Positions 9,701-18,340 are shown, numbered from the stretch's first letter. The stretch is DNA of 64,000 nt from Aliirhizobium wenxiniae (GCF_019511445.1 NZ_JAEUAN010000005.1:290672-354671), one strand, 5' to 3'. Notes: generated by a model from the sequence alone, not told the origin. Numbers and translations: made by a program.

Positions 9701-10267
9701 CCGCTCGATACCTACAAGGATGTCCTGTCGAAGCTCCGAGTGCAGACCTTTGCCGATTTCGCCACCTCCGTCCGCCAGGGGGCGACCGCCGGCCGTCTTG
9801 CCGGCACGGTGACCGGTCGTCAGGAACGCAAGACCAAGACCGGCAACAAGATGGGCATCATCACCTTTTCGGATTCATCCGGCCAGTTCGAAGCCGTGCT
9901 GTTTTCCGAGGCGCTGGCGCAATATCGCGATCTGCTGGAACCCGGAAAATCTCTGGTCATCACCGTTCAGGCCGACGAGCGGCCGGAGGGCATTGGCCTG
10001 CGCATCCAGACAGCCCAGTCGCTGGAAGAGCAGTCGATCCGCATGCAGAAGGCGCTGCGCGTCTTTGTCCGCGATTCAGGCCCCCTGAAGACGGTCGCCA
10101 ATCACCTGAACATGCGCGGTGAGGGGCTGGTTTATTTCATCGTCATCAAGGAAGACGGCCGCCGCGAGATCGAGGTGGAACTGACGCAGAGATATCGCCT
10201 GTCGCCGGAAATGGCCGCTGCGCTGAAGGCTGCTCCTGGCGTGCTGGATGTCGAACTCGTCCAGTAA
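6773..10267 (+). CDS. dnaE: DNA polymerase III subunit alpha
   Basis: An 1164-residue C-family polymerase, the catalytic subunit of the replicative holoenzyme. The N-terminal PHP domain starts at FVHLRLHSAFSLLEG. The polymerase active site includes PDFDIDF at residues 425-431 (Asp426, Asp428 and Asp430), preceded by the GPGRGSGAGSLVAYAL motif. A helix-hairpin-helix region follows, then an OB-fold segment (LAGTVTGRQERKTKTGNKMG) and a C-terminal tau-interaction region. Length and sequence indicate DnaE1 rather than the shorter error-prone ImuC (about 1080 residues), and no imuA/imuB genes are adjacent. It ends 43 bp from a convergent diguanylate cyclase gene. Confidence 0.95.
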   Translation: MAEQAKTGSTDEILGETPQFVHLRLHSAFSLLEGALPLKKVLGKAVADNQPAIAITDTNNLFVALEFAQKATGDGIQPIIGCQLSIDMQDQEEDRRGNQLTKLPAIVLLAANAEGYERLVDLVSRAYLGGEGVSETHICASWLDELGTAGLIALTGAASGPVDRAIREGHPAIAVQRLSRLKNLFGDRLYLELQRHGSYDRRHEHRMVDLAYEHDVPLVATNEAYFPTKGDYDAHDALMAVAHGAIVSDDSRFRLTPDHYLKSRAEMAKLFADLPEALENTVEIARRCSFILKTRNPILPRFTGVSDHPEEDERKEAAELRRQAVEGLDHRLEELGLSAGFTEKDYRERLDFELSIIERMKFPGYFLIVADFIKWAKQHNIPVGPGRGSGAGSLVAYALTITDVDPLRFSLLFERFLNPERVSMPDFDIDFCQDRREEVIRYVQRKYGREQVAQIITFGSLQARAALRDVGRVLEMPYGQVDRICKLVPNNPANPTPLSKAIEEEPKFQEEVDKEPVVGRLLDIAQKIEGLYRHASTHAAGIVIGDRPLSKLVPMYRDPRSDMPVTQFNMKWVEQAGLVKFDFLGLKTLTVLKTAVDFCRKRDIHVDLAKIPLDDKLTYEMLSRGETVGVFQVESAGMRKALIGMKPDCIEDIIALVALYRPGPMENIPTYNARKHGEEEIESVHPSIDYLLKETQGVIVYQEQVMQIAQVLSGYSLGEADLLRRAMGKKIKEEMDKQSERFVDGAVKNGVSKPQAKNIFELLAKFANYGFNKSHAAAYAIVSYQTAYMKAHYPVEFLAATMTYDMGNSEKLNDFREDAGRLGIKVFPPSVQTSFRHFETGEARIYYALAAIKGVGESAVEHITEVRGDKPFAGIEDFCMRVDPKQVNRRVLESLISAGAFDCFGHDRAQLIAGLDRIIGYMQRAQGEKISGQSDFFGSGSSSGPEKLILPTFNPWMPSEMLMREYQVLGFYLSAHPLDTYKDVLSKLRVQTFADFATSVRQGATAGRLAGTVTGRQERKTKTGNKMGIITFSDSSGQFEAVLFSEALAQYRDLLEPGKSLVITVQADERPEGIGLRIQTAQSLEEQSIRMQKALRVFVRDSGPLKTVANHLNMRGEGLVYFIVIKEDGRREIEVELTQRYRLSPEMAAALKAAPGVLDVELVQ

Positions 10268-10310
10268 CAGGTTGTGTCGCCCGCGTGACTTCTCGGAGTT
10301 ATGGTAGACT

Positions 10311-11495
10311 TTACAGGTGGGTTTCCCCACGAGTTTCACCAGCCTCGGGATGATTGTCGCTGGCCAGCTTGACCTGATTTCGGCCGGCATTCTTCGCGCT
10401 ATAGAGCGCCAGGTCTGCCTGTCGATAAGCCTCGGCCAATCCGCCGACCGTTGCCAGGGGAGAGACGCCGAAACTCGCCGTGACGGTCAGGCTTTCGGGA
10501 AGGTCCGGCAGGGTCATTGCCGCACCGCGCAAAGCCTGTGCAAAGAGAACCGCGGAGCCGATTTCGGTTTCCGGCAGGAAAATTGCGAATTCCTCGCCGC
10601 CGATACGCCCGAGTGCCGCTCTCTTGGGCGCGCTATCATTCATCAGCTGACCAAAACCTTTGATCACCAGATCTCCGACATGATGCCCATAGGTGTCGTT
10701 GATACGCTTGAAATGGTCGAGGTCGCAGAGGATCACGGCGTGGTTGCCATTCGGTGCTTTGTCCAGAAAGACTTGAACTTGCCGATCGAACCCGCGTCTG
10801 TTGGCGAGTGCCGAAAGCGTGTCTCTCTCTGATTCACTTCTCTGATCCGCCATGATCTCGAGCACGAGCGCAGCAAGCAGAGTGAGCCCCACGGCGACGA
10901 CGAGGATGGCTGTCGCGCTTTGAGAGATCAGCGCATAGTTGGTGTGGATATAGTCCTTTGCGATTGTGCCGGACCCGACGAATATCGCGAGACCCGCCTT
11001 GGCGAAGAAATGCAGGCCGGTGATCATCATCAGGATGCCGAGAAAGCGGTCGATCATCTGCCGCCCGCGGGATGAAAGTACGACGAATGCGCTATCGAGA
11101 ATTACGACCGCAAACGGGCTCTGGTAGGAAAATGCCTGCAGCGGCGTTCCACGCGGCAGGTCATAGATCACATAACTCAGCGTGATGCTTGCAGCGATGA
11201 AGAACGTCGCGATGCGTTTGTCGAGCTGCCGACCGTAGAGATGCCCGATACCGACCCTGAGCAGCATCATGCCGATCAGAACTGTCGCGAAAGCGCCCAG
11301 CGCCCAGATTTTCGAATTGCTCGCATAGGCGACCAGAAGCTCACAGAGCGCTGATAGCGATGCAATGCCGAACCCGGCAGCAAACCAGAGGGCCGCCCGG
11401 CGAGATCGGCTGCGAGTGGCAACAACGGCAAAGACCGCGCTGAAACAGACTGCGACGACGAAATTTACGCCAAGGAAGAAAGCGACACCGTTCAT
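10311..11495 (-). CDS. membrane-anchored diguanylate cyclase (GGDEF)
   Basis: A 394-residue protein from ATG 11495 (MNGVAFFLGVNF); an ATG at 11522 would add nine polar residues. The N-terminal half has about six hydrophobic helices. The C-terminal half is a GGDEF domain with an intact active site (GRIGGEEFAIFLPE) and the substrate-binding segment CDLDHFKRINDTYGHHVGD. It should make cyclic di-GMP from GTP at the membrane. The RxxD product-inhibition site five residues before GGEEF is absent (PKRA is found there), so feedback inhibition may be lacking. The input signal for the membrane part is unknown. Confidence 0.88.
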   Translation of the reverse strand: MNGVAFFLGVNFVVAVCFSAVFAVVATRSRSRRAALWFAAGFGIASLSALCELLVAYASNSKIWALGAFATVLIGMMLLRVGIGHLYGRQLDKRIATFFIAASITLSYVIYDLPRGTPLQAFSYQSPFAVVILDSAFVVLSSRGRQMIDRFLGILMMITGLHFFAKAGLAIFVGSGTIAKDYIHTNYALISQSATAILVVAVGLTLLAALVLEIMADQRSESERDTLSALANRRGFDRQVQVFLDKAPNGNHAVILCDLDHFKRINDTYGHHVGDLVIKGFGQLMNDSAPKRAALGRIGGEEFAIFLPETEIGSAVLFAQALRGAAMTLPDLPESLTVTASFGVSPLATVGGLAEAYRQADLALYSAKNAGRNQVKLASDNHPEAGETRGETHL

Positions 11496-11966
11496 CGATC
11501 CATCGCAACGGTCATGAGGCACCCCGGTATCTGTGCGTGTGCCTTAATGAGTAGAAAAACAAATTCTTGTCGCTCGCTTATATCGGTAGCCGAACTGCGA
11601 TCAATTAGCAGATATATCAATGGATAATTTGCTCTTCGCGATCCGTACGGAAACGTCATCGCCGATGGATGAACGCCTTGAAGGCCCATCCTCCCCGGAG
11701 GACGGTCATGGAAGAAAAACAACACATAACCGTCCAGCACTGATGGAAGCGTAACACGTGGGGGACACGAGTTTCGGGGGTACTTCCATGTCGCCTAGGT
11801 AGAAATCGAACATGGTCGCAATGTGACGTGGTGAAAGCTTTGTTGTTCGACTTTCGTCTATGTGCCGCCTTGACGAACATTCGCATCGCAACTTCTTGGC
11901 TGCGATGCGGTGTGTCTAAGCAAGTTTCGATGGCTATCGCACTTGCGGAGAGCCGATTTTCTCCAA
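11496..11966. other. intergenic region without a convincing gene
   Basis: About 470 bp between two leftward genes, presumably holding the promoter of the diguanylate cyclase gene and the end of the L,D-transpeptidase transcript. A perfect 9-bp inverted repeat, CGCATCGCA (11882-11890) and TGCGATGCG (11901-11909), forms a stem with a 10-nt loop but has no T-run on either side. Small open frames here lack ribosome-binding sites and recognisable sequence. Confidence 0.4.
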
Positions 11967-13298
11967 TTAATACAGACCGATACCGCCGATATATGAATCT
12001 CTTTTCGAACGGCGCACAGGCTTCGGTTGGCTCTGGTTCAGGCCTGCCTGGGCAATATTCGCCTGGGAACGGGTCAGCGTCACGAAGTCGGTACCCTTGC
12101 CGGTCTCAGGGCCAAGGCCCTGGTCGGTTATCGTCAGCGACGTGCCATTTGTCATCAGTTCGCCGATCCGTTCGCGCACCTCTTTCGAAATATCGAGACG
12201 ATCAAGCGCCGCTACCGCCGCATTCGGCAGGTTGGCATCGCTCGGTTTGTCGATGCCGAGCTGCTTCATCTCGTCCTCGGTCATTTCGTTCTTCAACGTG
12301 ACGGCATGCCATTCCGCCGTCTCCGCATTCCGCTCAAGGTGGTCTGCGGTGAAGAAATGCGTGCCGAGCGCCTGTTCCGGGTCCTTGATGCCGATCGGCG
12401 CTTCGAACAGCGGCTCGAAATTGCGGCGCACCAGGATCTGCCCGGCCGGAGGTGCATTTTCTCCCGCAGAATTATAAAGCGCAGCGAGGAATTCCTTGCT
12501 GATCAGCGTCCCGCCGCTCGGAAGGCCCTTCCACCGCTTGTAGCCGGCGATCGCTTCGCGTGTCATCGGGCCTGCAATGCCGTCCGCAACGCCTGCATCG
12601 AAGCCGAGATCCGTCAGATGGGTCTGGACATCGAGCATGGTCTCGCGCGCACCGCGGCGATGGATGAGGATGCGTAAGGGTGCGGCATCTTCGGGAACAA
12701 CCGCCTGCAGTGAGCCGGTCGGCATCGGATCCGTGCCGGCCATCGCCACATCGTAAGATCCGTCCGCGGCCTTCTTCATCGCGGTCGGGCGCAGATCTGT
12801 ATTCGGAAACAGGGGCTCCGAAGGCAGACGCTTCAGCGGTACGAAGAGATTGGCGTTGTCGATTTTGACCGGCTTCACCGGTGCATCGGAAATCACCACA
12901 TGCACGCCGCGCTCGGTCATGTCGTAGATTGCTTTGGCGGTACCCGTCGGAATACGAACGCAGCCATGCGATGCCGGGTAGTTCGGCACGTTACCCTCGT
13001 GAAGCGCGATGCCGGACCATGTCAGGCGCTGCATGAAGGGCATGGGCGCGTTCGAATAGATGTTGGATTCGTGATACTTGCGCTTCTCGAGAATGGAGAA
13101 GATGCCGCTCGGCGTGGTGTGCCCCGCCTTGCCGGTGGAGACCTTCGAAGTCGTGACGACCTTTTCGCCGTCATAGACCGTCATCGACTGCTGGTCTTTC
13201 GAAACGATGATCTGAAGTGTTGCGGTGTCGGCAAAAGCAGACTGAGAAAGGATGGTCCCGGACAGGAGTCCGAGGCTGAACAAAACGCCACGCAACAT
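11967..13298 (-). CDS. L,D-transpeptidase (YkuD) with peptidoglycan-binding domain
   Basis: A 443-residue exported protein with a signal peptide (cleavage likely after QSAFA at residue 23). The YkuD catalytic domain follows, with the active-site motif SHGCVR (Cys113) and the upstream conserved HTTPSGIFSI. A peptidoglycan-binding-like segment (about residues 220-270; VQTHLTDLGFDAGVADGIAG) and a polar C-terminal extension complete it. The family forms 3-3 cross-links in peptidoglycan or ties proteins to it, and Rhizobiales carry many paralogues because polar growth uses 3-3 links. The long C-terminal part (about residues 300-443) is not recognised. Confidence 0.88.
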   Translation of the reverse strand: MLRGVLFSLGLLSGTILSQSAFADTATLQIIVSKDQQSMTVYDGEKVVTTSKVSTGKAGHTTPSGIFSILEKRKYHESNIYSNAPMPFMQRLTWSGIALHEGNVPNYPASHGCVRIPTGTAKAIYDMTERGVHVVISDAPVKPVKIDNANLFVPLKRLPSEPLFPNTDLRPTAMKKAADGSYDVAMAGTDPMPTGSLQAVVPEDAAPLRILIHRRGARETMLDVQTHLTDLGFDAGVADGIAGPMTREAIAGYKRWKGLPSGGTLISKEFLAALYNSAGENAPPAGQILVRRNFEPLFEAPIGIKDPEQALGTHFFTADHLERNAETAEWHAVTLKNEMTEDEMKQLGIDKPSDANLPNAAVAALDRLDISKEVRERIGELMTNGTSLTITDQGLGPETGKGTDFVTLTRSQANIAQAGLNQSQPKPVRRSKRDSYIGGIGLY

Positions 13299-13436
13299 GA
13301 AGACCTCTTACGCATTACAATGGCCCGCAATTTAGCGTGTTAAACTTAATGAAAATTTTCTGAAAAGTGGCGGGATCGTGTCAAATCATCACGTTCCTGC
13401 GATTTCGAAACAAATTCTGAAGACGCCGCAACAGGT

Positions 13437-14723
13437 CTATCGACGCTTTTCGCCAAACGTATATCCGGTCTCGACCGCTGCCTTGCCGAACTTGTTGCGG
13501 AGCTTGTCCATGGCCGCCTCTGCAGCGGCCCGCCTTCCTGCCTGTTGGTCCACCAGATCCGGCGGATCGGCAAGCGCCGGATCGCAAAGATCGGCCACCC
13601 CTATGCCGAGAAGACGAAACTTCGTGCCGTCCGTTTCCTTCTCCATCAGCGAAAGGCCGGTGCGGAAAATCCTGTCGGCAAGCTGGGTGGGATCCTCCAG
13701 CCGCTTGTTGCGCGTCCGGCTCTTGAAATCGGCGGTCTTCATCTTGAGCACGACCGTGTGGCCGGCAATCTCATGTTTCTTCAATCGCGCCGAAACTTTT
13801 TCAGACAGCCGCCGCAGTATCGGCACCAGGTCGTCGTGGCGGGAAATGTCATCGAAGAAGGTTGTTTCGGCGGAAACGCTTTTGGCTTCGTCATTGGTAT
13901 GGACTTCACGTTCATCCATGCCGCGCGCCAACCGGTAGAGGCGCTGCCCCATGGAGCCGTAGCGGCGCATCAGGTCGCTTTCCTCCATCTGCTGCAACTG
14001 GCCGATCGTTCTGATGCCGTCGGCCTCAAGCGTGCTGTTGAAAGCCTTGCCGACACCCCAGATCGTGGTGACGGGGCGGGGGGCGAGAAAGTCTTTGGCT
14101 TCTGCCTCGCCAATGACGGAAAAGCCGCGCGGCTTCTGCAGGTCGGACGCGACCTTGGCGAGGAACTTGCAATAGGAAAGGCCGATGGAAATCGAAATCC
14201 CGAGTTCGCTTTCGACGCGCCGCGCGAACCTGGCGAGGATACGCGCCGGTGGATCGCGGTGCAGGCGTTCGGTGCCGGCCAGTTCGAGAAACGCCTCATC
14301 GATCGACAGAGGTTGGACGAGCGGCGTAAGCTCCATCATCATCTCCCGCACCTGCCGGCCGACACTGACATATTTCTCCATGTCTGGCCGGATCACGACG
14401 GCATTGGGGCAGAGTTCCAGTGCCTTGAACATCGGCATGGCCGATCTGACACCGCTGATGCGCGCTATGTAACAGGCCGTGGATACGACACCGCGCTTGC
14501 CGCCACCGATGATAACCGGCTTGTCGGCAAGCTCCGGATTATCCCGCTTTTCGATCGTCGCATAAAAGGCGTCGCAATCAATATGCGCCAGCGTCAGGTC
14601 GTAGAGTTCACGGTGATAAAGGAGACGCGGCGAGCCGCATTTGCGACAACGGCGCGTTTCGACCTTCTGCTCGGCAAGGCAGTCGCGACAGAAACCGGTT
14701 AGTGGATCGACAGAAGATGTCAT
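13437..14723 (-). CDS. dinB: DNA polymerase IV with N-terminal zinc-finger-like motif
   Basis: A 428-residue Y-family translesion polymerase. After a short N-terminus comes a CxxC-x12-CxxC motif (FCRDC...RCRKC), seen in rhizobial DinB proteins and absent from E. coli DinB. Then the catalytic palm: [21 protein letters not shown] and the SIDEAFLEL motif with the second metal-binding Asp-Glu. A C-terminal little-finger domain follows. The start is placed at ATG 14723 because a perfect LexA box and a promoter lie immediately upstream; the ATG at 14774 would sit inside the -35 element. Expected to be DNA-damage induced. Confidence 0.93.
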   Translation of the reverse strand: MTSSVDPLTGFCRDCLAEQKVETRRCRKCGSPRLLYHRELYDLTLAHIDCDAFYATIEKRDNPELADKPVIIGGGKRGVVSTACYIARISGVRSAMPMFKALELCPNAVVIRPDMEKYVSVGRQVREMMMELTPLVQPLSIDEAFLELAGTERLHRDPPARILARFARRVESELGISISIGLSYCKFLAKVASDLQKPRGFSVIGEAEAKDFLAPRPVTTIWGVGKAFNSTLEADGIRTIGQLQQMEESDLMRRYGSMGQRLYRLARGMDEREVHTNDEAKSVSAETTFFDDISRHDDLVPILRRLSEKVSARLKKHEIAGHTVVLKMKTADFKSRTRNKRLEDPTQLADRIFRTGLSLMEKETDGTKFRLLGIGVADLCDPALADPPDLVDQQAGRRAAAEAAMDKLRNKFGKAAVETGYTFGEKRR

Positions 14724-14728
14724 GTCAG

Positions 14729-14778
14729 GAACAAAGATTGAACATCGGCACGATAAGCCGCATTCGGGCGACACTCAA
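14729..14778 (-). promoter_or_regulatory. LexA (SOS) box and promoter of dinB
   Basis: On the minus strand TTGAGT (14778-14773) and TATCGT (14755-14750) are separated by 17 bp. The expected transcription start near 14743 coincides with the edge of GTTC-N7-GTTC (14743-14729; GAACAAAGATTGAAC on the plus strand), an exact match to the alphaproteobacterial LexA consensus. The box ends five bases before the dinB ATG at 14723, so a bound repressor would block early transcription. Confidence 0.85.
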
Positions 14779-14838
14779 GAGTGCCGACGGCCGTCCACAT
14801 TCATTTGTTCACGCTGCAAACCTGCCTGATGCGAAGCC

Positions 14839-15489
14839 TTAAGATTGGCTGATATGCGTGCGAATGAGATCTCCTGCCTGCGCCCATCCCATCGCTCGAA
14901 CAATGCCGTCATCCGGTTTTGGCGCCAGAAGATGCAGCGGGGAATCCGGCATCATGTGCAGCACGAGGCAGTTGTCGACATGATCCCGCACCGAGTGAAG
15001 GTTATGCGCCATGTCGTCGATAAAGACCGAGGGCAGGGGGCGTTCGCCGTGGATGCGACGCATCACCGGCCCTTTCGGTTCTTCCGTTGCGACAAGCGGG
15101 AAGTCGAAGCCGAGGCGGTCAAGCAGGCGACGGCGCGGCTCGCTATAGCGTGGCGGCATTGCGGTGAGGAACAGCACATCCGCTTCCGCCCCGAGCGCAT
15201 TGAGCGTGTCGAGAGCCAGATCGAAGGGTGTTTGCCATTCTTCTTGGCTCTCGAAGAAGGAGCCGATCAGCTGTTTGACGGCGAGGTCTTCGATGGCAAT
15301 CTCCGTGCCGACCGAAACGATATTGCCGGTGAGCCGGAATGAGCGCGGCAGCAGCTCCAGTCCATCTCTTTTCAGATAGTCTTCGAAAGGCGCGAAGAAT
15401 TGCAGGACCACGTCATCCACGTCGCAGACGATAAGCGGCCGGTCTTTCAGGCTGAGATGTGAAAGGTCTAGGATTTCTCTCATGATCAA
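14839..15489 (-). CDS. HAD-superfamily hydrolase-like protein
   Basis: A 216-residue protein (214 from the Met at 15483). The N-terminal LIVCDVDDVVLQFF contains the DxD nucleophile motif of haloacid-dehalogenase-fold hydrolases; LFLTAMPPRYSEPRR fits motif II (Thr); and SVFIDDMAHN provides the acidic motif IV. A phosphatase-type reaction is likely but the substrate is not known. It lies 115 bp upstream of dinB in the same direction and overlaps the 3' end of the DUF3572 gene by 4 bp, so these two are probably co-transcribed. Confidence 0.65.
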   Translation of the reverse strand: MIMREILDLSHLSLKDRPLIVCDVDDVVLQFFAPFEDYLKRDGLELLPRSFRLTGNIVSVGTEIAIEDLAVKQLIGSFFESQEEWQTPFDLALDTLNALGAEADVLFLTAMPPRYSEPRRRLLDRLGFDFPLVATEEPKGPVMRRIHGERPLPSVFIDDMAHNLHSVRDHVDNCLVLHMMPDSPLHLLAPKPDDGIVRAMGWAQAGDLIRTHISQS

Positions 15490-15794
15490 TAGTCTCCAGG
15501 TCCGAAATAGGGACCGGAATAATGGTTATGCGCGGCAATTACCGTCTCCGGCTTGGTGTCCGTCGCCTCGCAGAAGGCCAGCAGCGTCGGCTCGTGGCCC
15601 ATCACGAAATCGATCATGCCGGCCAGAAAGCCGGGGTCCGAAATGGCCGACCGTATCTGGTCAGGTGCCACGCCTGACAGCGCAAGAAAACGCTGCAGCA
15701 TATCGGGCTCTCCCGCCATCCATGCGAGCACGGCAGCAGCCGTCTTCTCCGCTTCGATACGTTTCGCGTCCTGTGCTGTCGTTTTTGCCGGCAT
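15486..15794 (-). CDS. DUF3572 family protein
   Basis: A 102-residue protein from ATG 15794 (MPAKTTAQDAKRIEAEKTA); the upstream extension to 15926 runs into the divergent divK start and is not family-like. The body is mostly helical, with AAAVLAWMAGEPDMLQRFLALSGVAPDQIR and a Gly/Tyr-rich C-terminus. DUF3572 proteins are small, restricted to Rhizobiales and relatives, and typically sit next to divK; no function is assigned. It is divergent from divK with about 130 bp between. Confidence 0.75.
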   Translation of the reverse strand: MPAKTTAQDAKRIEAEKTAAAVLAWMAGEPDMLQRFLALSGVAPDQIRSAISDPGFLAGMIDFVMGHEPTLLAFCEATDTKPETVIAAHNHYSGPYFGPGDY

Positions 15795-15925
15795 TTTTCG
15801 GGAGTTACCTCTTCTCAACCAAATGGCCTTAACCTTGGCGAAACAGAGCTCAATGGAATCGGCCATTTTGAAGCTTATATATCGAAGATACGCTTTTGAA
15901 GGCGCGATTTGAGGAATGGATCGCA

Positions 15926-16297
15926 ATGCCCAAACGGGTCATGATTGTCGAAGACAACGAGCTGAACATGAAGCTCTTCCGCGATCTGATCGAAGCATCC
16001 GGATATGAAACGATCCAGACTCGAAACGGCATGGAAGCGCTTGATCTGGCTCGCAAACACCGTCCCGATCTTATCCTGATGGATATCCAGCTTCCGGAAG
16101 TTTCCGGCCTTGAAGTCACCAAGTGGCTGAAGGAAGACAATGAACTGCACGTCATCCCTGTCATCGCGGTTACGGCATTCGCGATGAAGGGAGACGAGGA
16201 GCGCATCCGCCAGGGCGGCTGCGAGGCCTATGTCTCAAAACCGATCTCGGTGCCGAAGTTTATCGAAACGATCAAGACTTATCTCGGCGACGCATGA
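15926..16297 (+). CDS. divK: single-domain response regulator DivK
   Basis: A 123-residue receiver domain with no output domain. Conserved residues are visible: the acidic pair in [11 protein letters not shown], phosphoacceptor Asp in [13 protein letters not shown], Thr in [13 protein letters not shown] and Lys in AYVSKPISV. DivK is part of the cell-cycle relay (DivJ/PleC-DivK-DivL-CckA-CtrA) controlling polarity and division. The ATG at 15926 is chosen because translation from it gives the standard [14 protein letters not shown] start. pleD follows after 16 bp, the classic divK-pleD operon. A TTAACC half-site lies near 15830 but no full CtrA box is seen. Confidence 0.96.
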   Translation: MPKRVMIVEDNELNMKLFRDLIEASGYETIQTRNGMEALDLARKHRPDLILMDIQLPEVSGLEVTKWLKEDNELHVIPVIAVTAFAMKGDEERIRQGGCEAYVSKPISVPKFIETIKTYLGDA

Positions 16298-16313
16298 TGC
16301 GGGGAGCATGGGC

Positions 16314-17684
16314 ATGACAGCGCGGATACTTGTGGTCGATGACATCCCGGCAAATGTGAAGCTTCTCGAAGCGCGTCTTCTGGCGGAATATTTCGACGTC
16401 CTGACGGCCGATGACGGCTACAAGGCACTGGCGATCTGCGAAAATACCCATCTCGACCTGATCCTGCTCGATATCATGATGCCCGGCATCGATGGTTTCG
16501 AAGTATGCGAGCGCCTGAAGGCCAATCCGAAAACGGCTCATATCCCAGTCGTCATGGTAACGGCTCTGGATCAGCCTTCAGACCGCGTCCGCGGCCTGAA
16601 AGCCGGTGCCGACGATTTCCTGACCAAGCCGGTCAATGACGTTCAGCTGATTTCCCGCGTTCGCAGCCTCGTGCGCCTCAAGGCGCTGAGCGATGAATTG
16701 CGCATTCGCGCCGACACGGCCCATAGCCTTGTCATGGAAGACATGCTGAAGGGTGTGGATGGCCGTGACGATATCGGTCAGGTTCTGCTCGTCGATGGTC
16801 GGGCAAGCTCGCAGGAGCGCATCGTCAGGGCGCTGAAGCCTGTCTGCAATATCGTTGCGATGTCCGATCCGCAGGCTGCAATTTTCGAAGCGGCCGAAAA
16901 CAATTTCGATCTTGTCATCGTCAACGCGAATTTCGACGACTATGACCCATTGCGCCTGTGCTCGCAGCTCCGTTCGCTGGAAAGGACGCGGTTCCTACCG
17001 ATCCTCTTGGCAGCAGAAGTCGGCGCCGAGGACATGATCGTTCGTGCGCTCGACCTTGGCGTCAACGATTATATCGTTCGTCCCATCGATCCGAATGAAT
17101 TGCTGGCGCGCACACTCACCCAGATCAAGCGAAAGCGTTACAACGACCGCCTGCGGATGAGCGTCAAACATACGATCGAGCTTGCCGTCACCGATGCGCT
17201 GACCGGCCTCAACAACCGTCGATATCTCGATAACCATCTGAAAGTTCTGTTCACGCGTGCCGCAGTGCGATCCCGGCCTTTGTCGATCTGCCTCATGGAT
17301 ATCGATCGCTTCAAGCAGGTGAATGACACCTATGGCCACGATGCCGGTGACGAGGTGTTGCGTGAGTTTTCAACCCGTATCCGGTCAACCGTTCGGGGCG
17401 CTGATCTTGCGTGCCGTTATGGTGGCGAAGAGTTTGTCGTGGTGATGCCCGATACGGATGCGGCTGCAGCGGCAGCTGTCGCCGAGCGTTTGCGCGCCAT
17501 TATTGAAAAGACCCCTTTCGTGCTGAAAAGCGCAGGCACCGCGATCAGCCTGACGGCTTCTTTCGGGCTTTCCTGCAGCACTGGAGATGCCGATACGCCG
17601 GAGCAATTGCTCAAGCAGGCCGACCAGGCATTGTACAAGGCAAAGGCCGAAGGCAGGAACCGCGTTGTCGCCAACGCGGCCTGA
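16314..17684 (+). CDS. pleD: response regulator / diguanylate cyclase PleD
   Basis: A 456-residue protein with two receiver domains in tandem and a C-terminal GGDEF domain. The first receiver keeps the phosphoacceptor Asp in LILLDIMMPGIDGFEVCE; the second (about residues 150-285) has diverged, as in the family, and serves as a dimerisation adaptor. The GGEEF motif is at residues 370-374 and the RxxD inhibitory I-site (RGAD) sits five residues before it, so product inhibition is expected. PleD makes cyclic di-GMP at the pole during the cell-cycle transition. SD ggggag precedes the ATG at 16314. Confidence 0.96.
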   Translation: MTARILVVDDIPANVKLLEARLLAEYFDVLTADDGYKALAICENTHLDLILLDIMMPGIDGFEVCERLKANPKTAHIPVVMVTALDQPSDRVRGLKAGADDFLTKPVNDVQLISRVRSLVRLKALSDELRIRADTAHSLVMEDMLKGVDGRDDIGQVLLVDGRASSQERIVRALKPVCNIVAMSDPQAAIFEAAENNFDLVIVNANFDDYDPLRLCSQLRSLERTRFLPILLAAEVGAEDMIVRALDLGVNDYIVRPIDPNELLARTLTQIKRKRYNDRLRMSVKHTIELAVTDALTGLNNRRYLDNHLKVLFTRAAVRSRPLSICLMDIDRFKQVNDTYGHDAGDEVLREFSTRIRSTVRGADLACRYGGEEFVVVMPDTDAAAAAAVAERLRAIIEKTPFVLKSAGTAISLTASFGLSCSTGDADTPEQLLKQADQALYKAKAEGRNRVVANAA

Positions 17685-18196
17685 CCGCGAATCGGTTTGA
17701 GGCGATCTCGCACTGCAGCGGGGTTTTCGTAAGGGTTTGATCTCGTTCCATGGTTTGGAGCGGTGATTGGGCTTTGCCGACTGGATTAATCACAGTTTTG
17801 TGGCATTGCGGCAATGCTTGGTTGCGATCTGCCGAGCCAAAATTCAGCAGGCTCTTTCTCGGTTTCCGGAGTGTTAAAATCCGGGCGAGGATGAGGCGTC
17901 TTAAGGATATCCGAGTTTAGATCGTTGCAATTCCACGGATGATTGTGCCGTGTCCCCAATTTTTGCGGAATTAATTCCGTGATGGTTGTCGCCGCAAAGA
18001 AAAGATGCTGATCGTTTTGCCTGCTTTACTTCGCTGTCATTGATGAATGTTAAGTTGGGGGTCGCCGGAAGATGCAAATTTTAACCAATAGCAAAGCCAT
18101 TTTTTCCGGCCAGTTAAGAATCTATTGATTTTCTTTTTCCTTTGCGCAATTTTGAAGCCAACGACAACCATGTGCCTCAAGTGGCACTGCCATACC
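17685..18196. other. long intergenic region upstream of a small-RNA candidate
   Basis: About 510 bp after pleD with no gene I can support. It is AT-richer than its surroundings towards 18000-18150. It should contain the pleD 3' end and the promoter of the small RNA candidate that follows, but I find no clear -35/-10 pair. Confidence 0.4.
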
Positions 18197-18340
18197 CCAT
18201 GATGCTCAGGTCCGCCGCATCTCCTGGGTCGTGGGGTCGGTCGACCGGCAGGCATATCAATGCGGTTCCTCGTGCCGTTATTGCAGGCTGGTCGACCCCC
18301 AAATTCAAAACGCCGCTCCCGATGGGATGCGGCGTTTTTT
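18197..18340 (+). ncRNA. candidate small regulatory RNA with intrinsic terminator
   Basis: A non-coding segment ending in a strong terminator and preceded by nested stems: GGGGTCG (18233-18239) pairs with CGACCCC (18293-18299), and inside it CAATGCGG (18258-18265) pairs with CCGTTATTG (18275-18283) with one bulge. No protein-coding gene precedes the terminator on this strand within 500 bp. The 5' end is a guess from the fold. The size and the pleD-rpmG location recall the alphaproteobacterial trans-acting sRNA family alpha-r9 (Smr9C of Sinorhizobium), but that link is from memory and unverified. Confidence 0.55.
18307..18340 (+). terminator. strong rho-independent terminator of sRNA candidate
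   Basis: Stem CGCCGCTCCC (18311-18320) pairs with GGGATGCGGCG (18324-18334, one bulged T) around a GAT loop, flanked by AAAA and followed by six T. Confidence 0.88.

Noticed and set aside
6773..10267. dnaE as the error-prone ImuC of an SOS cassette
   Set aside because: Too long (1164 residues) and no imuA or imuB beside it; the near-LexA sites upstream belong to the 28-codon gene.
11882..11909. 9-bp stem-loop as a terminator
   Set aside because: No T-run on either strand after the stem, so terminator function is not supported.
15826..15840. CtrA box before divK
   Set aside because: Only a TTAACC half-site is present; the second half is missing.
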